NCBI GenBank assembly: GCA_035304385.1
Contig: DATGQD010000036.1
Span: 62,001-126,000, forward strand
Source of the DNA: ZC4RG29 sp035304385
GTDB taxonomy: Bacteria > Bacteroidota > Bacteroidia > Cytophagales > Cyclobacteriaceae
Reading direction: 5' to 3'
Length of the DNA stretch: 64,000 bases
The notes under the pieces were generated by a model that worked only from the letters and a program-made list of their open reading frames with translations, was not told where the DNA came from and did no database searches. The translations under genes and the position numbers were made by a program. Shown here one piece after another: positions 44,519 through 52,314 of the stretch (its first letter is position 1; every line of letters starts with the position of its first letter).

Positions 44519-45070
44519 ATGAATTTCATCTATGACCTGCACCGAACCATGATGTCACAGAATCTGATTCTGGTATATCAGGGTGAATTCACACAGGAGA
44601 CTACCAAATCGATTCTGGCTATGGCCGAGCGTAATCTGGATTCGACCGGGGAGGAGTCCAGCATCAAGCGAAAGGTCTTCAACGTAATGGTGGAAGCGCT
44701 GCAAAATATTGTCAAGCACAGCGACGAGCTTGTTCAGGACAATGTGCAAACGCACACCGCTATCTTTTTGATCGGAAAGGAAAAAGGCCAATACTCCATC
44801 ATGGCAGGCAACCCGATCAAGAAAGATAATATGCCGGGTCTGAAGGAGACGCTTGAACATATCAACAGCCTCGACAAGGAGGGGTTAAAAGATCTTTATA
44901 AGGAGATCATCAAGAACACAACCATTTCTGACAAAGGCGGCGCGGGTCTGGGATTTGTTGATATGGCCCGCAAGTCGGGTCAAAAATTGCAATACGAATT
45001 TCCGGAGATGTCTCCGGACTATCACTTTTTTTGCCTGAAGGTTATCGTACCGCGGGAAACTGATAATTAA
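44519..45070 (+). CDS. SiaB family protein kinase
   Basis: 183 residues with a compact GHKL/HATPase fold. N-box VFNVMVEALQNIVKHSD is near residues 58-74, an AGNP segment around 100, and the G2 loop GGAGLGFVDMARKSG is near 140-155. SiaB-family kinases are anti-sigma-like serine/threonine kinases that phosphorylate SiaC at a threonine. It follows the PP2C phosphatase by 80 nt and precedes the SiaC-like gene by 29 nt, the order of the Pseudomonas sia operon. The expected fourth gene, a SiaD diguanylate cyclase, is absent. Confidence 0.85.
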   Translation: MNFIYDLHRTMMSQNLILVYQGEFTQETTKSILAMAERNLDSTGEESSIKRKVFNVMVEALQNIVKHSDELVQDNVQTHTAIFLIGKEKGQYSIMAGNPIKKDNMPGLKETLEHINSLDKEGLKDLYKEIIKNTTISDKGGAGLGFVDMARKSGQKLQYEFPEMSPDYHFFCLKVIVPRETDN

Positions 45071-45099
45071 CACTCGAACCTAAATAAAACCGATATATC

Positions 45100-45462
45100 A
45101 TGGAAATCTTGAACCTTGAAGGAACGGAAGATACGCCCAAGATCATGCTGGACAAAAGCAATGGGATATTTGAGATCTCCGGAAGGTCGCTGCCCGAGGA
45201 TTCGGCGGAATTCTATCGCCCGATCCTGGATTGGATTGAACGATATGGTGAATCGCCCAATCCTTCAACCGAGTTTGTGTTCAAGCTCGAGTACTTCAAC
45301 ACGGCCTCGTCTAAGCTGATCCTGGATGTATTGTCGGCGCTGGAGGATATAAAGGGGATGAAGATTATCTGGTACTTCCACGAAGACGACGAAGACATGG
45401 AGGAAGCAGGGCAGGAATTTTCCGAACTGGTGGAAATCCCGTTCGAGTTCAAGACTTATTGA
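45100..45462 (+). CDS. SiaC family phosphoprotein (DUF1987)
   Basis: 120 residues, a small alpha/beta regulatory protein. The conserved segment KLEYFNTASSKLILDVLSAL carries T68, the same number as the phosphorylated threonine of Pseudomonas SiaC. N-terminal LEGTEDTPKIMLDKSNGIFEISGRSLPEDS is the DUF1987 signature. The expected cycle is phosphorylation by the SiaB-like kinase and dephosphorylation by the PP2C protein, with one form binding a target. The target in this genome is unknown; the next gene is an ABC exporter fused to a TerB-like domain. Confidence 0.88.
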   Translation: MEILNLEGTEDTPKIMLDKSNGIFEISGRSLPEDSAEFYRPILDWIERYGESPNPSTEFVFKLEYFNTASSKLILDVLSALEDIKGMKIIWYFHEDDEDMEEAGQEFSELVEIPFEFKTY

Positions 45463-45496
45463 GAAAAAGCCCCCTCATTGTTTGGCTTTACTACCG

Positions 45497-45531
45497 GCCG
45501 TTTCGTCTTAGACGCGACACCGGCATTTTTT
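45497..45531 (+). terminator. Possible terminator after the siaC-like gene
   Basis: An outer stem GCCG/CGGC (45497-45500, 45521-45524) encloses an inner CGTC-TTA-GACG hairpin and is followed by A and six Ts. The asymmetric internal bulge weakens it, so it may only attenuate transcription into the ABC transporter gene 14 nt further on. Confidence 0.45.
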
Positions 45532-45544
45532 AACTATCTGACGG

Positions 45545-48500
45545 ATGAGTGAAGAAATACTCAAGGCGCTTACGCAGCTTTTTGCCATCATCACGAAACA
45601 GGATGGCGGTGTCACGGAACGCGAGCGTCAGTTTGTAATTAACTTTTTCAAAACTGAGCTCGACCAGGATTCGGTAAAAGAATACCTGGCGTTGTATGAT
45701 CAATTTTCCGGATATGGCCGTGAGGATGAGGAGAAGGGAAAGCTTACCTCGGTACGCGACTCGGTAAAGACGCTGGGCATTTGCCGTAAGATCAATAAAA
45801 CACTCACCCAAAAACAAAAGATCGTTGTACTCATCAAGCTCCTGGAACTGGTCAGCCAGGACAAAAACTTCACCTCCCAACGGATGGAGATCATCAACAC
45901 CGTCTCGGAGGTATTTAATATTGAAAAAGACGAGTACCAGCTTATCGAAGCGTTCGTCCGTGAAGAAAGCAACGAAAACCTCGACTTCGATGACATTCTG
46001 ATCGTAGACTCATCGGAGACCGCCTCCGCACAAGGTAAGTTGAAACACCTGCATGGCCACATCGGCGGCATGCTGATATTCATGCGCGTCAGCGGGGTCG
46101 ACATGTACTTTACCAAGTACCTCGGTGAAGAGTCGACCTCGTTGAATGGGTTCCCGATGCAACCCAACCGTGTCTACCTTTTCTCGCACGGCAGCACCAT
46201 CAAAACCCAGGGTGGCGACGCGTTGTATTATAGCGACATCGTTGCCAACTTCAACGAAGAGTTAAAAACCACCCGGCTCTCATTCAACGCAACGATCGAC
46301 GAGCTGGTCTTTCCTAATGGAACCGTAGGCCTCCGAAACGTCGTGATATCGGAAGGGCCTGGAAAACTGATCGGCATAATGGGCGCCAGCGGCGCAGGGA
46401 AGACCACGTTGCTAAATGTGCTCGCGGGACTCGTCGTCCCTACCAAGGGCCAGATCCTCATCAATGGATTCGACCTGCACACCGAAAAGGATAAAATTCA
46501 CGGTGTAATCGGCTATGTCTCGCAAGACGACCTGCTCATCGAGGAACTCACCGTATACGACAACCTATACTACAACGCCAAGCTCTGCTTTGCAGGGCTA
46601 AGCGAACAAGAACTACACAAGCGCACCATGGACACGCTGACGAGCCTGGGACTCGACCAGCGTAAAGACCTCCGGGTAGGGAGTGTACTCGACAAAACCA
46701 TTAGCGGCGGACAACGCAAGCGGCTTAATATCGCCCTCGAACTTATCCGCGAGCCCGCCATTCTGTTTCTCGATGAACCCACATCAGGACTCTCGTCAAG
46801 AGATTCCGAGAACGTCATCGACCTTTTGAAAGAGTTGTCGCTCAAAGGCAAACTCATCTTCGTCGTCATTCACCAGCCCTCGTCGGACATCTATAAGATG
46901 TTCGACAAGATGATCATTATGGATACGGGGGGCTATCCCGCTTACTATGGACCACCCGTCGAGGCCGTAACGTATTTTAAGAAATCGACACTCCAGGTCG
47001 ACGCCAACCGGGGACAGTGCGAAACATGTGGTAATGTAAACCCGGAACAGATCTTCAACATCATCGAAGCCAAGGTCGTCGACGAGTATGGCCAGCCTAC
47101 CAGCAAGCGGAAGATCACGCCCATACAATGGCACGATTGGTATAACGAACGCTTCCGCATTCAACGTGTTGAAGACGTTCGCGAGGAACCGCCGCATTCG
47201 CTGCAGCTTCCTAACCGATTGGTGCAAACTGCGATCTTCACCGCGCGTGATACGCTCGCAAAGATCAGCAACAAACAGTATTTATCGATCAACCTTCTGG
47301 AAGCGCCTCTGCTCGCTTTTATCCTGGCCATGATCACCAAGTACCGGAGCGCGCCGGACGGGGAGTCTTATGTGTTTCGATTCAACGAGAACTTTCCGGC
47401 CTTCCTGCTGATGAGCATTATCGTAGCCTTGTTTATGGGGCTGACGGTAAGTGCGGAAGAGATTATCCGCGATCGCAAGATCCTCAAGCGCGAGTCGTTC
47501 CTGAACCTGAGCTGGAACAGCTACCTGATGTCAAAGTTGCTGATCCTGTTCACCATGTCGGCCATCCAGACGCTTTCGTTCGTGCTGGTGGGGAACCTCA
47601 TACTTAAAATAGAGTGGAGCATGCTTCTCCCCTTCTGGCTGGTGTTGTTCACCACGTCGTGCTTCGCCAATGTATTGGGCTTGAATATTTCGTCGGCTTT
47701 CAATTCCGCTGTAACGGTATACGTAATGATTCCCCTGCTGTTGATCCCGCAAATGGTCCTCAGCGGGCTGCTCTTCAATTTCGACAAGCTGCATCACGTG
47801 ATCAGCACACGCGGCAAAGTACCGGTGGTTGCCGACATGATGGCATCGCGGTGGGCATACGAGGCCATGGCCGTATACAACTTCCGGAACAACTCGTTCC
47901 AAAAGAACTATTACGACATGGAGAAGGTGGAAGCGCAGGCCGACTTCAAATCATCGTACCTCATCAAGGAACTGGACGCCAAGCGTAAGTTCGTCGCAGC
48001 GAATGTTCCGGTGGAAAATGACTCCGTAGCCCGTATTATAGAGAAAGACCTGCACATCATCCGGCGCACCCTGGCGGACGAACCGTACTACAGAAAGGGA
48101 CTCGATGGCCTGGATCTGAACTCGTCGTGGACGGCAAAGGACTTCACGCCGGCATTGAATCAACAACTGGAAGCCTACTTCGCCGGCTACGAGGAATTCT
48201 ACCAGATGGCGTTCAATAAGGCCACAGCCTTCCGCGAAAAGAAAATGTACGATGATGAAAACCGGGAGGCGGATCCGATAGATCTGAACGCCTACAAGAA
48301 TGCTTACTTCAATGAGAGCCTGGCAGACCTGGTAAAGAATATCAAAGTGAAGGAACGGATCATCGAACACAACGGGGAGTTGATCCAGCAGATCAATCCT
48401 GTTTATGTGGACCCGCGGCCGTCAGGCGTACTGGACTACCGCGCCCACTTCTTCGCGCCCACCAAGAACTTTTTCGGGACGCTGATTGACACGTTCGTAT

Positions 48501-48628
48501 TCAACCTGATCGTGATCTGGGGAATGACGCTCGTGCTATATGGAACGCTGTACTTCGAACTTCTCCGCAAGGGCGTCGAATCTCTGACGCGTTTCGGTAT
48601 GTCGGTTAAGAATAAAGCAGGCGGGTAA
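45545..48628 (+). CDS. ABCG-type ABC transporter with TerB-like N-terminus and large soluble loop
   Basis: 1027 residues, ATPase and permease in one chain. Residues 1-150 are helical and resemble TerB/tellurite-resistance domains (KALTQLFAIITKQDGGVTERERQFVINFF). Residues about 155-255 look FHA-like. The ATPase has Walker A GASGAGKT (280-287), signature SGGQRKRLNIALEL and Walker B ILFLDEPTSGL (D410 region). Cysteines CETCGNVNPEQIF follow. The ABC2 membrane part has helices at about 575-780 and a last one near 985-1010. Between them is an unusual ~190-residue charged soluble region (YNFRNNSFQKNYYDMEK... EKDLHIIRRTLADEPYYRKG). The reverse ABC-TMD order is that of ABCG exporters. Substrate unknown; position suggests it is an output of the sia-like switch. 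Confidence 0.86.
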   Translation: MSEEILKALTQLFAIITKQDGGVTERERQFVINFFKTELDQDSVKEYLALYDQFSGYGREDEEKGKLTSVRDSVKTLGICRKINKTLTQKQKIVVLIKLLELVSQDKNFTSQRMEIINTVSEVFNIEKDEYQLIEAFVREESNENLDFDDILIVDSSETASAQGKLKHLHGHIGGMLIFMRVSGVDMYFTKYLGEESTSLNGFPMQPNRVYLFSHGSTIKTQGGDALYYSDIVANFNEELKTTRLSFNATIDELVFPNGTVGLRNVVISEGPGKLIGIMGASGAGKTTLLNVLAGLVVPTKGQILINGFDLHTEKDKIHGVIGYVSQDDLLIEELTVYDNLYYNAKLCFAGLSEQELHKRTMDTLTSLGLDQRKDLRVGSVLDKTISGGQRKRLNIALELIREPAILFLDEPTSGLSSRDSENVIDLLKELSLKGKLIFVVIHQPSSDIYKMFDKMIIMDTGGYPAYYGPPVEAVTYFKKSTLQVDANRGQCETCGNVNPEQIFNIIEAKVVDEYGQPTSKRKITPIQWHDWYNERFRIQRVEDVREEPPHSLQLPNRLVQTAIFTARDTLAKISNKQYLSINLLEAPLLAFILAMITKYRSAPDGESYVFRFNENFPAFLLMSIIVALFMGLTVSAEEIIRDRKILKRESFLNLSWNSYLMSKLLILFTMSAIQTLSFVLVGNLILKIEWSMLLPFWLVLFTTSCFANVLGLNISSAFNSAVTVYVMIPLLLIPQMVLSGLLFNFDKLHHVISTRGKVPVVADMMASRWAYEAMAVYNFRNNSFQKNYYDMEKVEAQADFKSSYLIKELDAKRKFVAANVPVENDSVARIIEKDLHIIRRTLADEPYYRKGLDGLDLNSSWTAKDFTPALNQQLEAYFAGYEEFYQMAFNKATAFREKKMYDDENREADPIDLNAYKNAYFNESLADLVKNIKVKERIIEHNGELIQQINPVYVDPRPSGVLDYRAHFFAPTKNFFGTLIDTFVFNLIVIWGMTLVLYGTLYFELLRKGVESLTRFGMSVKNKAGG

Positions 48629-48682
48629 CATTTTCGCCTGGATTGCAGAATTTTTACGAATACAGAGACTAACTTTAAAATT

Positions 48683-49588
48683 ATGAGAATAGTATCCCTA
48701 GGTCTGATCAGCTTGCTCTTTCTTTGGGCCTGCGGTTCTTCGGATCGGAAATCCGAAGAGCAGGACTTCATGCAGGCGCTCGACTCGTCTTCGTCAGACA
48801 CACCTACCATCTCGGAGGAGGCCATAGGCGACATCCTCCAGCGCATACCCAGCCCTCTGGAAATTTCCGTGCTCCTGAAGGAAAGCGGAAGAAAATACGA
48901 TGTGGGAATTCTGAATGATCCCAACAACCTGTCGAAATACAACACGAATTATAAGCGTGCGCTGAACCTTGGGGTATACGGCACAGACTTGGGATATACC
49001 AACATCTATGAGCAGAACCAGGATGGACTTAAGTACATCGCGTCCATCAAATCATTGGCCGACGGCCTTAATATCGGGCAGTTCTTTGACGTCGAAACCA
49101 TCGGGCGCCTGGCCGCCAACAGCCGTAACCTTGATTCTTTGCTGTTGATCACAACCCAAAACTTCAACTCCATCAATGCCTACCTGCAAAATCAGAACCG
49201 GGCTAACCTGAGCGTGTTGCTCCTTACCGGAGGCTGGGTCGAAGCGCTGCACATCACATGTGCTGTCGCCCAGGACAACTTGGACAATCCGCAGCTTCGG
49301 GAAACGATCGGAGGTCAGAAGATCATCCTGGAGAACATTATTCTCTTGCTGTCCTTTTACAAGGATCAGGATGAAAATATGGCCAGCCTGCTCACGGATC
49401 TGGAGGCGCTCAAACGTGCCTATGACAATGTAGAAATTACTTACATTTACAAGGAGTCGACCTTTGAGGTAGTAGATGGTGTCATGGTCATCAAGGACAA
49501 CAGTTCGAGTTCGATCGACATCACCTCGGAAGATATTACCAATATCAGAAACATCACAGACTCGATACGAAACAAGATCATTAGCTAA
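48683..49588 (+). CDS. Lipoprotein of unknown function
   Basis: 301 residues. Signal MRIVSLGLISLLFLWAC with a lipobox LWAC and the lipidated cysteine at residue 17, then GSSDRKSEEQDF, a flexible acidic linker. The rest is mostly helical (ISEEAIGDILQRIPSPLEISVLLKESG... YKRALNLGVYGTDLGYTNIYEQ... NSINAYLQNQNRANLSVLLLTGGWVEALHITC). I recognise no domain, although the sequence looks like a conserved Bacteroidota family. It begins 54 nt after the ABC transporter and is followed 15 nt later by another small secreted-protein gene. A role with the transporter at the envelope is inference. Confidence 0.75.
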   Translation: MRIVSLGLISLLFLWACGSSDRKSEEQDFMQALDSSSSDTPTISEEAIGDILQRIPSPLEISVLLKESGRKYDVGILNDPNNLSKYNTNYKRALNLGVYGTDLGYTNIYEQNQDGLKYIASIKSLADGLNIGQFFDVETIGRLAANSRNLDSLLLITTQNFNSINAYLQNQNRANLSVLLLTGGWVEALHITCAVAQDNLDNPQLRETIGGQKIILENIILLLSFYKDQDENMASLLTDLEALKRAYDNVEITYIYKESTFEVVDGVMVIKDNSSSSIDITSEDITNIRNITDSIRNKIIS

Positions 49589-49603
49589 TTAAGGATGTTC
49601 AAT

Positions 49604-50023
49604 ATGAAAAAGATTGTCTTTTGTGTTTTGACGCTGTTTACACTTAGCATCCTGGAGGTGATCGGTCAATGCAACGCTGAAGCCTACAGCAACCAATGCA
49701 TTCCGAAATTGGCGACCGGATTTAACTTCTTAAAGAGCTATAAAATCGAAAAGGGTTCAAAAGATTTTGTCGAGTACTCCTATGTGTTCACGAAAGGAAC
49801 CCAATACATGATTAACATTTGCGCCGATGGACAAGGTACCGATGGTATCGTTGTGAGCCTCTATGACTCCAACCGGAATAAGGTGGCCACCAGCAAGGTA
49901 AACGGCCAATACATCAGCGCTATCGCCTACCCCTGTAACACGACGGGGATTTACTACATTCAGTATACGTTTGACGGATCGACCGGGAATTGCGGAGGCA
50001 GTGCGTTAGGCTTCAAGAGATAG
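49604..50023 (+). CDS. Small secreted protein of unknown function
   Basis: 139 residues from the ATG at 49604; an ATG 9 nt upstream is also in frame. The signal MKKIVFCVLTLFTLSILEVIGQ is followed by a compact beta-rich domain with two pairs of cysteines (CNAEAYSNQC, ICADG, YPCNTT, GNCGG). These are likely disulfides in the periplasm or outside the cell. The IYYIQYTFDGSTGNCGGSALGF end and the SLYDSNRNKVA segment resemble pre-peptidase C-terminal (PPC)-like or jelly-roll folds, but I cannot assign it. It is the last gene of the rightward block and ends in a hexamer-repeat hairpin. Confidence 0.75.
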   Translation: MKKIVFCVLTLFTLSILEVIGQCNAEAYSNQCIPKLATGFNFLKSYKIEKGSKDFVEYSYVFTKGTQYMINICADGQGTDGIVVSLYDSNRNKVATSKVNGQYISAIAYPCNTTGIYYIQYTFDGSTGNCGGSALGFKR

Positions 50024-50025
50024 TA

Positions 50026-50081
50026 GCAGATGCAGGCCCGCGATCACAGCACACTGCCTCTGCCTCTGCCCCTGCATCTGC
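50026..50081. repeat. Inverted GCAGNN hexamer array forming a hairpin
   Basis: GCAGATGCAGG (50026-50036) and its exact complement (50071-50081) flank a 34-nt loop that also holds CTGCCTCTGCCTCTGCC. Read on the minus strand this is a run of five GCAGNN units facing two more on the + strand. It occupies the gap between convergent stop codons at 50023 and 50085. Confidence 0.75.
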
Positions 50082-50084
50082 CTA

Positions 50085-50846
50085 TCACCGTCCTCCCCGG
50101 TGTACGACAGTGGCGCTTGCTTGTGAGCGCGGCAAGATGGTGACGTCGGTGAGTACGACGTGGTCTGGCAGGTGAAGGATGTATCGGATCACCTCGGCAA
50201 TATCCTCGGCTGTTAACGGCTTGAGTCCTTCGTAAACGGATTTTGCGCGATCGGCATCGCCCTTAAAGCGTACCAGGGAAAACTCGGTTTCCACCATGCC
50301 GGGGCTTACTATACTGACCTTGATTCCCGCCTCGTTAAGATCAATGCGCATGCCTTTTGTGATCGCATCGACAGCAAATTTGCTTGCGCAGTAGACTGCA
50401 CCCTTCGGATATACCTCCTGCCCAGCAATGGACCCGATATTAATAATATGACCGCGGTTCCGCCTTACCATGTCTGGCATAAGCGCACGGGAGACGTATA
50501 GAAGTCCTTTCACGTTGATGTCCATCATCGCATCCCAATCGTCGACGTTGCCCGACTGAATGGGGTCAAGGCCATGGGCATTGCCGGCGTTATTGATCAG
50601 CACGTCCACGGCCTTCCATCGGTCCGGAAGGGAGGCGAGCGCTTTTTCAGTGGCCTGACGGTTGCGCACATCGAAAGCAAGTGTGTGAACGTCCGTTTGC
50701 ACAGCAAGCTCAGCCTGGAGCGATTTGAGCCGGTCCTCTCGCCGGCCACAAAGAATAAGATCAAAAGCATTAGTGGAAAGGATGCGCGCCGTCGCCTCGC
50801 CGATTCCGGACGTGGCGCCGGTAATAAGAGCTATACGTTTACTCAT
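50085..50846 (-). CDS. Short-chain dehydrogenase/reductase (classical SDR)
   Basis: 253 residues. Cofactor motif TGATSGIGEATA near the N-terminus with a following GRREDRL that favours NADP(H). NNAG is in VLINNAGNAHG, and the catalytic Ser-Tyr-Lys are in INIGSIAGQEVYPKGAVYCASKFAVDA. The sequence is closest to YdfG-like enzymes that oxidise L-allo-threonine or 3-hydroxy acids, and many annotated homologues lack a tested substrate. It starts 3 nt before the porT stop on the leftward strand, so it is probably transcribed with ubiE and porT. Confidence 0.9.
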   Translation of the reverse strand: MSKRIALITGATSGIGEATARILSTNAFDLILCGRREDRLKSLQAELAVQTDVHTLAFDVRNRQATEKALASLPDRWKAVDVLINNAGNAHGLDPIQSGNVDDWDAMMDINVKGLLYVSRALMPDMVRRNRGHIINIGSIAGQEVYPKGAVYCASKFAVDAITKGMRIDLNEAGIKVSIVSPGMVETEFSLVRFKGDADRAKSVYEGLKPLTAEDIAEVIRYILHLPDHVVLTDVTILPRSQASATVVHRGGR

Positions 50847-50849
50847 TAT

Positions 50850-51587
50850 TTACTGGAAGAGCAGGTAAAGTGTAACGGTGTTCATCGTAACCCGCCGGAG
50901 CGGTTCGCCGAACGGGTTGGTGCGATTGCCAAGCATATCCATCACGCCCCGCGCGTAGCGGATTTCGGGTGAAAATTTAAAGAGGGGATAGTAAAGATCA
51001 AAGCCAAAGCCAGCTTCGAGGCTGAGATTAAAGCGTTCCAACTCAAGGGCGCCACTCGCTGACTCGAGATCTTTCTTTCCGGATGCTTCAATAGAGGGCG
51101 TTACGCCTCCAATCATATACATGCGCACGTTACCGCGCCGTACGGATTTGTATTTTGCCAGGAGTGGCATCTCCACCATTGTAGTTTCCACGATGTGGTC
51201 TGCGGGCGCATCGTTCGTGAAGACGTATTTGACCTTGTGCTCGTAGAAGGCAACTTTGGGTGTGATGCGTAAATCAAGAAACTCCGCTGCGCGGTAGTTG
51301 ACAATAAAGCCCAGTGAAAAACCCGCCATCCACTCAGGATGGACCGCATATAAGGTATCGAAGTCGGGCGTAACGAACTTGTCGGAATATTCTATCTGCA
51401 GCGCCGAAGAATGGAGGCCAATAAGAAAGCCGTACGAAAATTTGCGCTCGTCGTAGTTGGGATTGTTTTTCCGTACCCACTTCTTTCCCTGGCCAAAGCA
51501 TCCAACGGACACCATGATCGCCATAACCAGGCACACTACTTTCGGGCGCTGTATACGGAGCTTATTCCAAATGTAAGTTCCTTGCAT
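50850..51587 (-). CDS. porT: PorT-family outer-membrane protein (type IX secretion)
   Basis: 245 residues. A signal peptide (PKVVCLVMAIMVSVGCFGQ) precedes KKWVRKNNPNYDERKFSYGFLIGLHSSALQIEYSDKF, then eight amphipathic strands (SLGFIVNYRAAEFLDLRITPKVAFYEHKVKY... ETTMVEMPLLAKYKS... AGFGFDLYYPLFKFSPEIRYARGV). PorT is needed in Porphyromonas and Flavobacterium for type IX secretion and gliding, and next to ubiE is its usual place. Starting at 51587 overlaps ubiE by 52 nt; Met codons at 51524 and 51515 would avoid this but shorten or remove the basic part of the signal, so the upstream start is preferred. Confidence 0.8.
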   Translation of the reverse strand: MQGTYIWNKLRIQRPKVVCLVMAIMVSVGCFGQGKKWVRKNNPNYDERKFSYGFLIGLHSSALQIEYSDKFVTPDFDTLYAVHPEWMAGFSLGFIVNYRAAEFLDLRITPKVAFYEHKVKYVFTNDAPADHIVETTMVEMPLLAKYKSVRRGNVRMYMIGGVTPSIEASGKKDLESASGALELERFNLSLEAGFGFDLYYPLFKFSPEIRYARGVMDMLGNRTNPFGEPLRRVTMNTVTLYLLFQ

Positions 51588-52273
51588 GCAGTTTGGTTAA
51601 ATCCCACTTTCCGGAGAATGGCCGTGAACCGCTCACCGTCCGGGAAGTCCCTGACGGACTCGGGAAGGTACCGGTATGCCGACCGGTCCTTCGAAACCAG
51701 GCTCCCGATTCGGGGCAGGATGAACCGGAAATAAAAATTGAAAATCTGTCGAAACGGAAATATCCGGGGTTTTGAGAATTCCAGGACGACGAGCTGCCCG
51801 CCCGGCCTAAGTACACGATGGATTTCCTGAAGGCCCCTTTCCAGGTTTTCGAAGTTTCTCACCCCAAATGCAACGGTTACGGCGTCAAACTTATTTCCTT
51901 CAAATGGAATATTTTCCGAATCACCCTTTAAGAGCTCGATTCTTTCGCCCAACTTCCTTTCAGCCAGCTTGGCCCGTCCTTTACTGAGCATTCCCTCCGA
52001 GATATCGATGCCGACGACTTTATCGGGATTGAGCGACAAGGCCTGTATTGCGAAATCTCCGGTGCCTGTCGCCACGTCCAGGATGTATTTTGGCTGGCCC
52101 TCACGGAGCATTCGGATGGCCTTTCGGCGCCAACTACGGTCAATACCCAGGCTCAACAGGTGATTAAGGAAGTCGTACCGGGCGCTGATGGTATCAAACA
52201 TCCGGGCTACCTGCTCCTTCTTACCTGCGGATTCGTCTTTGTATGGAACTACCGACATCATTTCCCGCGTCAC
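51536..52273 (-). CDS. ubiE: Demethylmenaquinone methyltransferase (UbiE/MenG)
   Basis: SAM-dependent C-methylation of demethylmenaquinone to menaquinone, the last step of quinone synthesis, at the membrane surface. 245 residues. VARMFDTISARYDFLNHLLSLGIDRSWRRKAI at the N-terminus and ILDVATGTGDFAIQAL (SAM motif I) are diagnostic. VVGIDISEGML, DAVTVAFGVRNFENLERGLQEIHRVLRPGGQLVVLEFSKP and the C-terminal LPESVRDFPDGERFTAILRKVGF match UbiE throughout. Three early Met codons leave the start uncertain by a few residues. The downstream porT gene overlaps it. Confidence 0.95.
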   Translation of the reverse strand: MTREMMSVVPYKDESAGKKEQVARMFDTISARYDFLNHLLSLGIDRSWRRKAIRMLREGQPKYILDVATGTGDFAIQALSLNPDKVVGIDISEGMLSKGRAKLAERKLGERIELLKGDSENIPFEGNKFDAVTVAFGVRNFENLERGLQEIHRVLRPGGQLVVLEFSKPRIFPFRQIFNFYFRFILPRIGSLVSKDRSAYRYLPESVRDFPDGERFTAILRKVGFNQTACKELTFGISSVYSARK

Positions 52274-52314
52274 GAGGGCGGGAAGTTACTACTTTTCAAA
52301 CAGATTGAGGCGGC

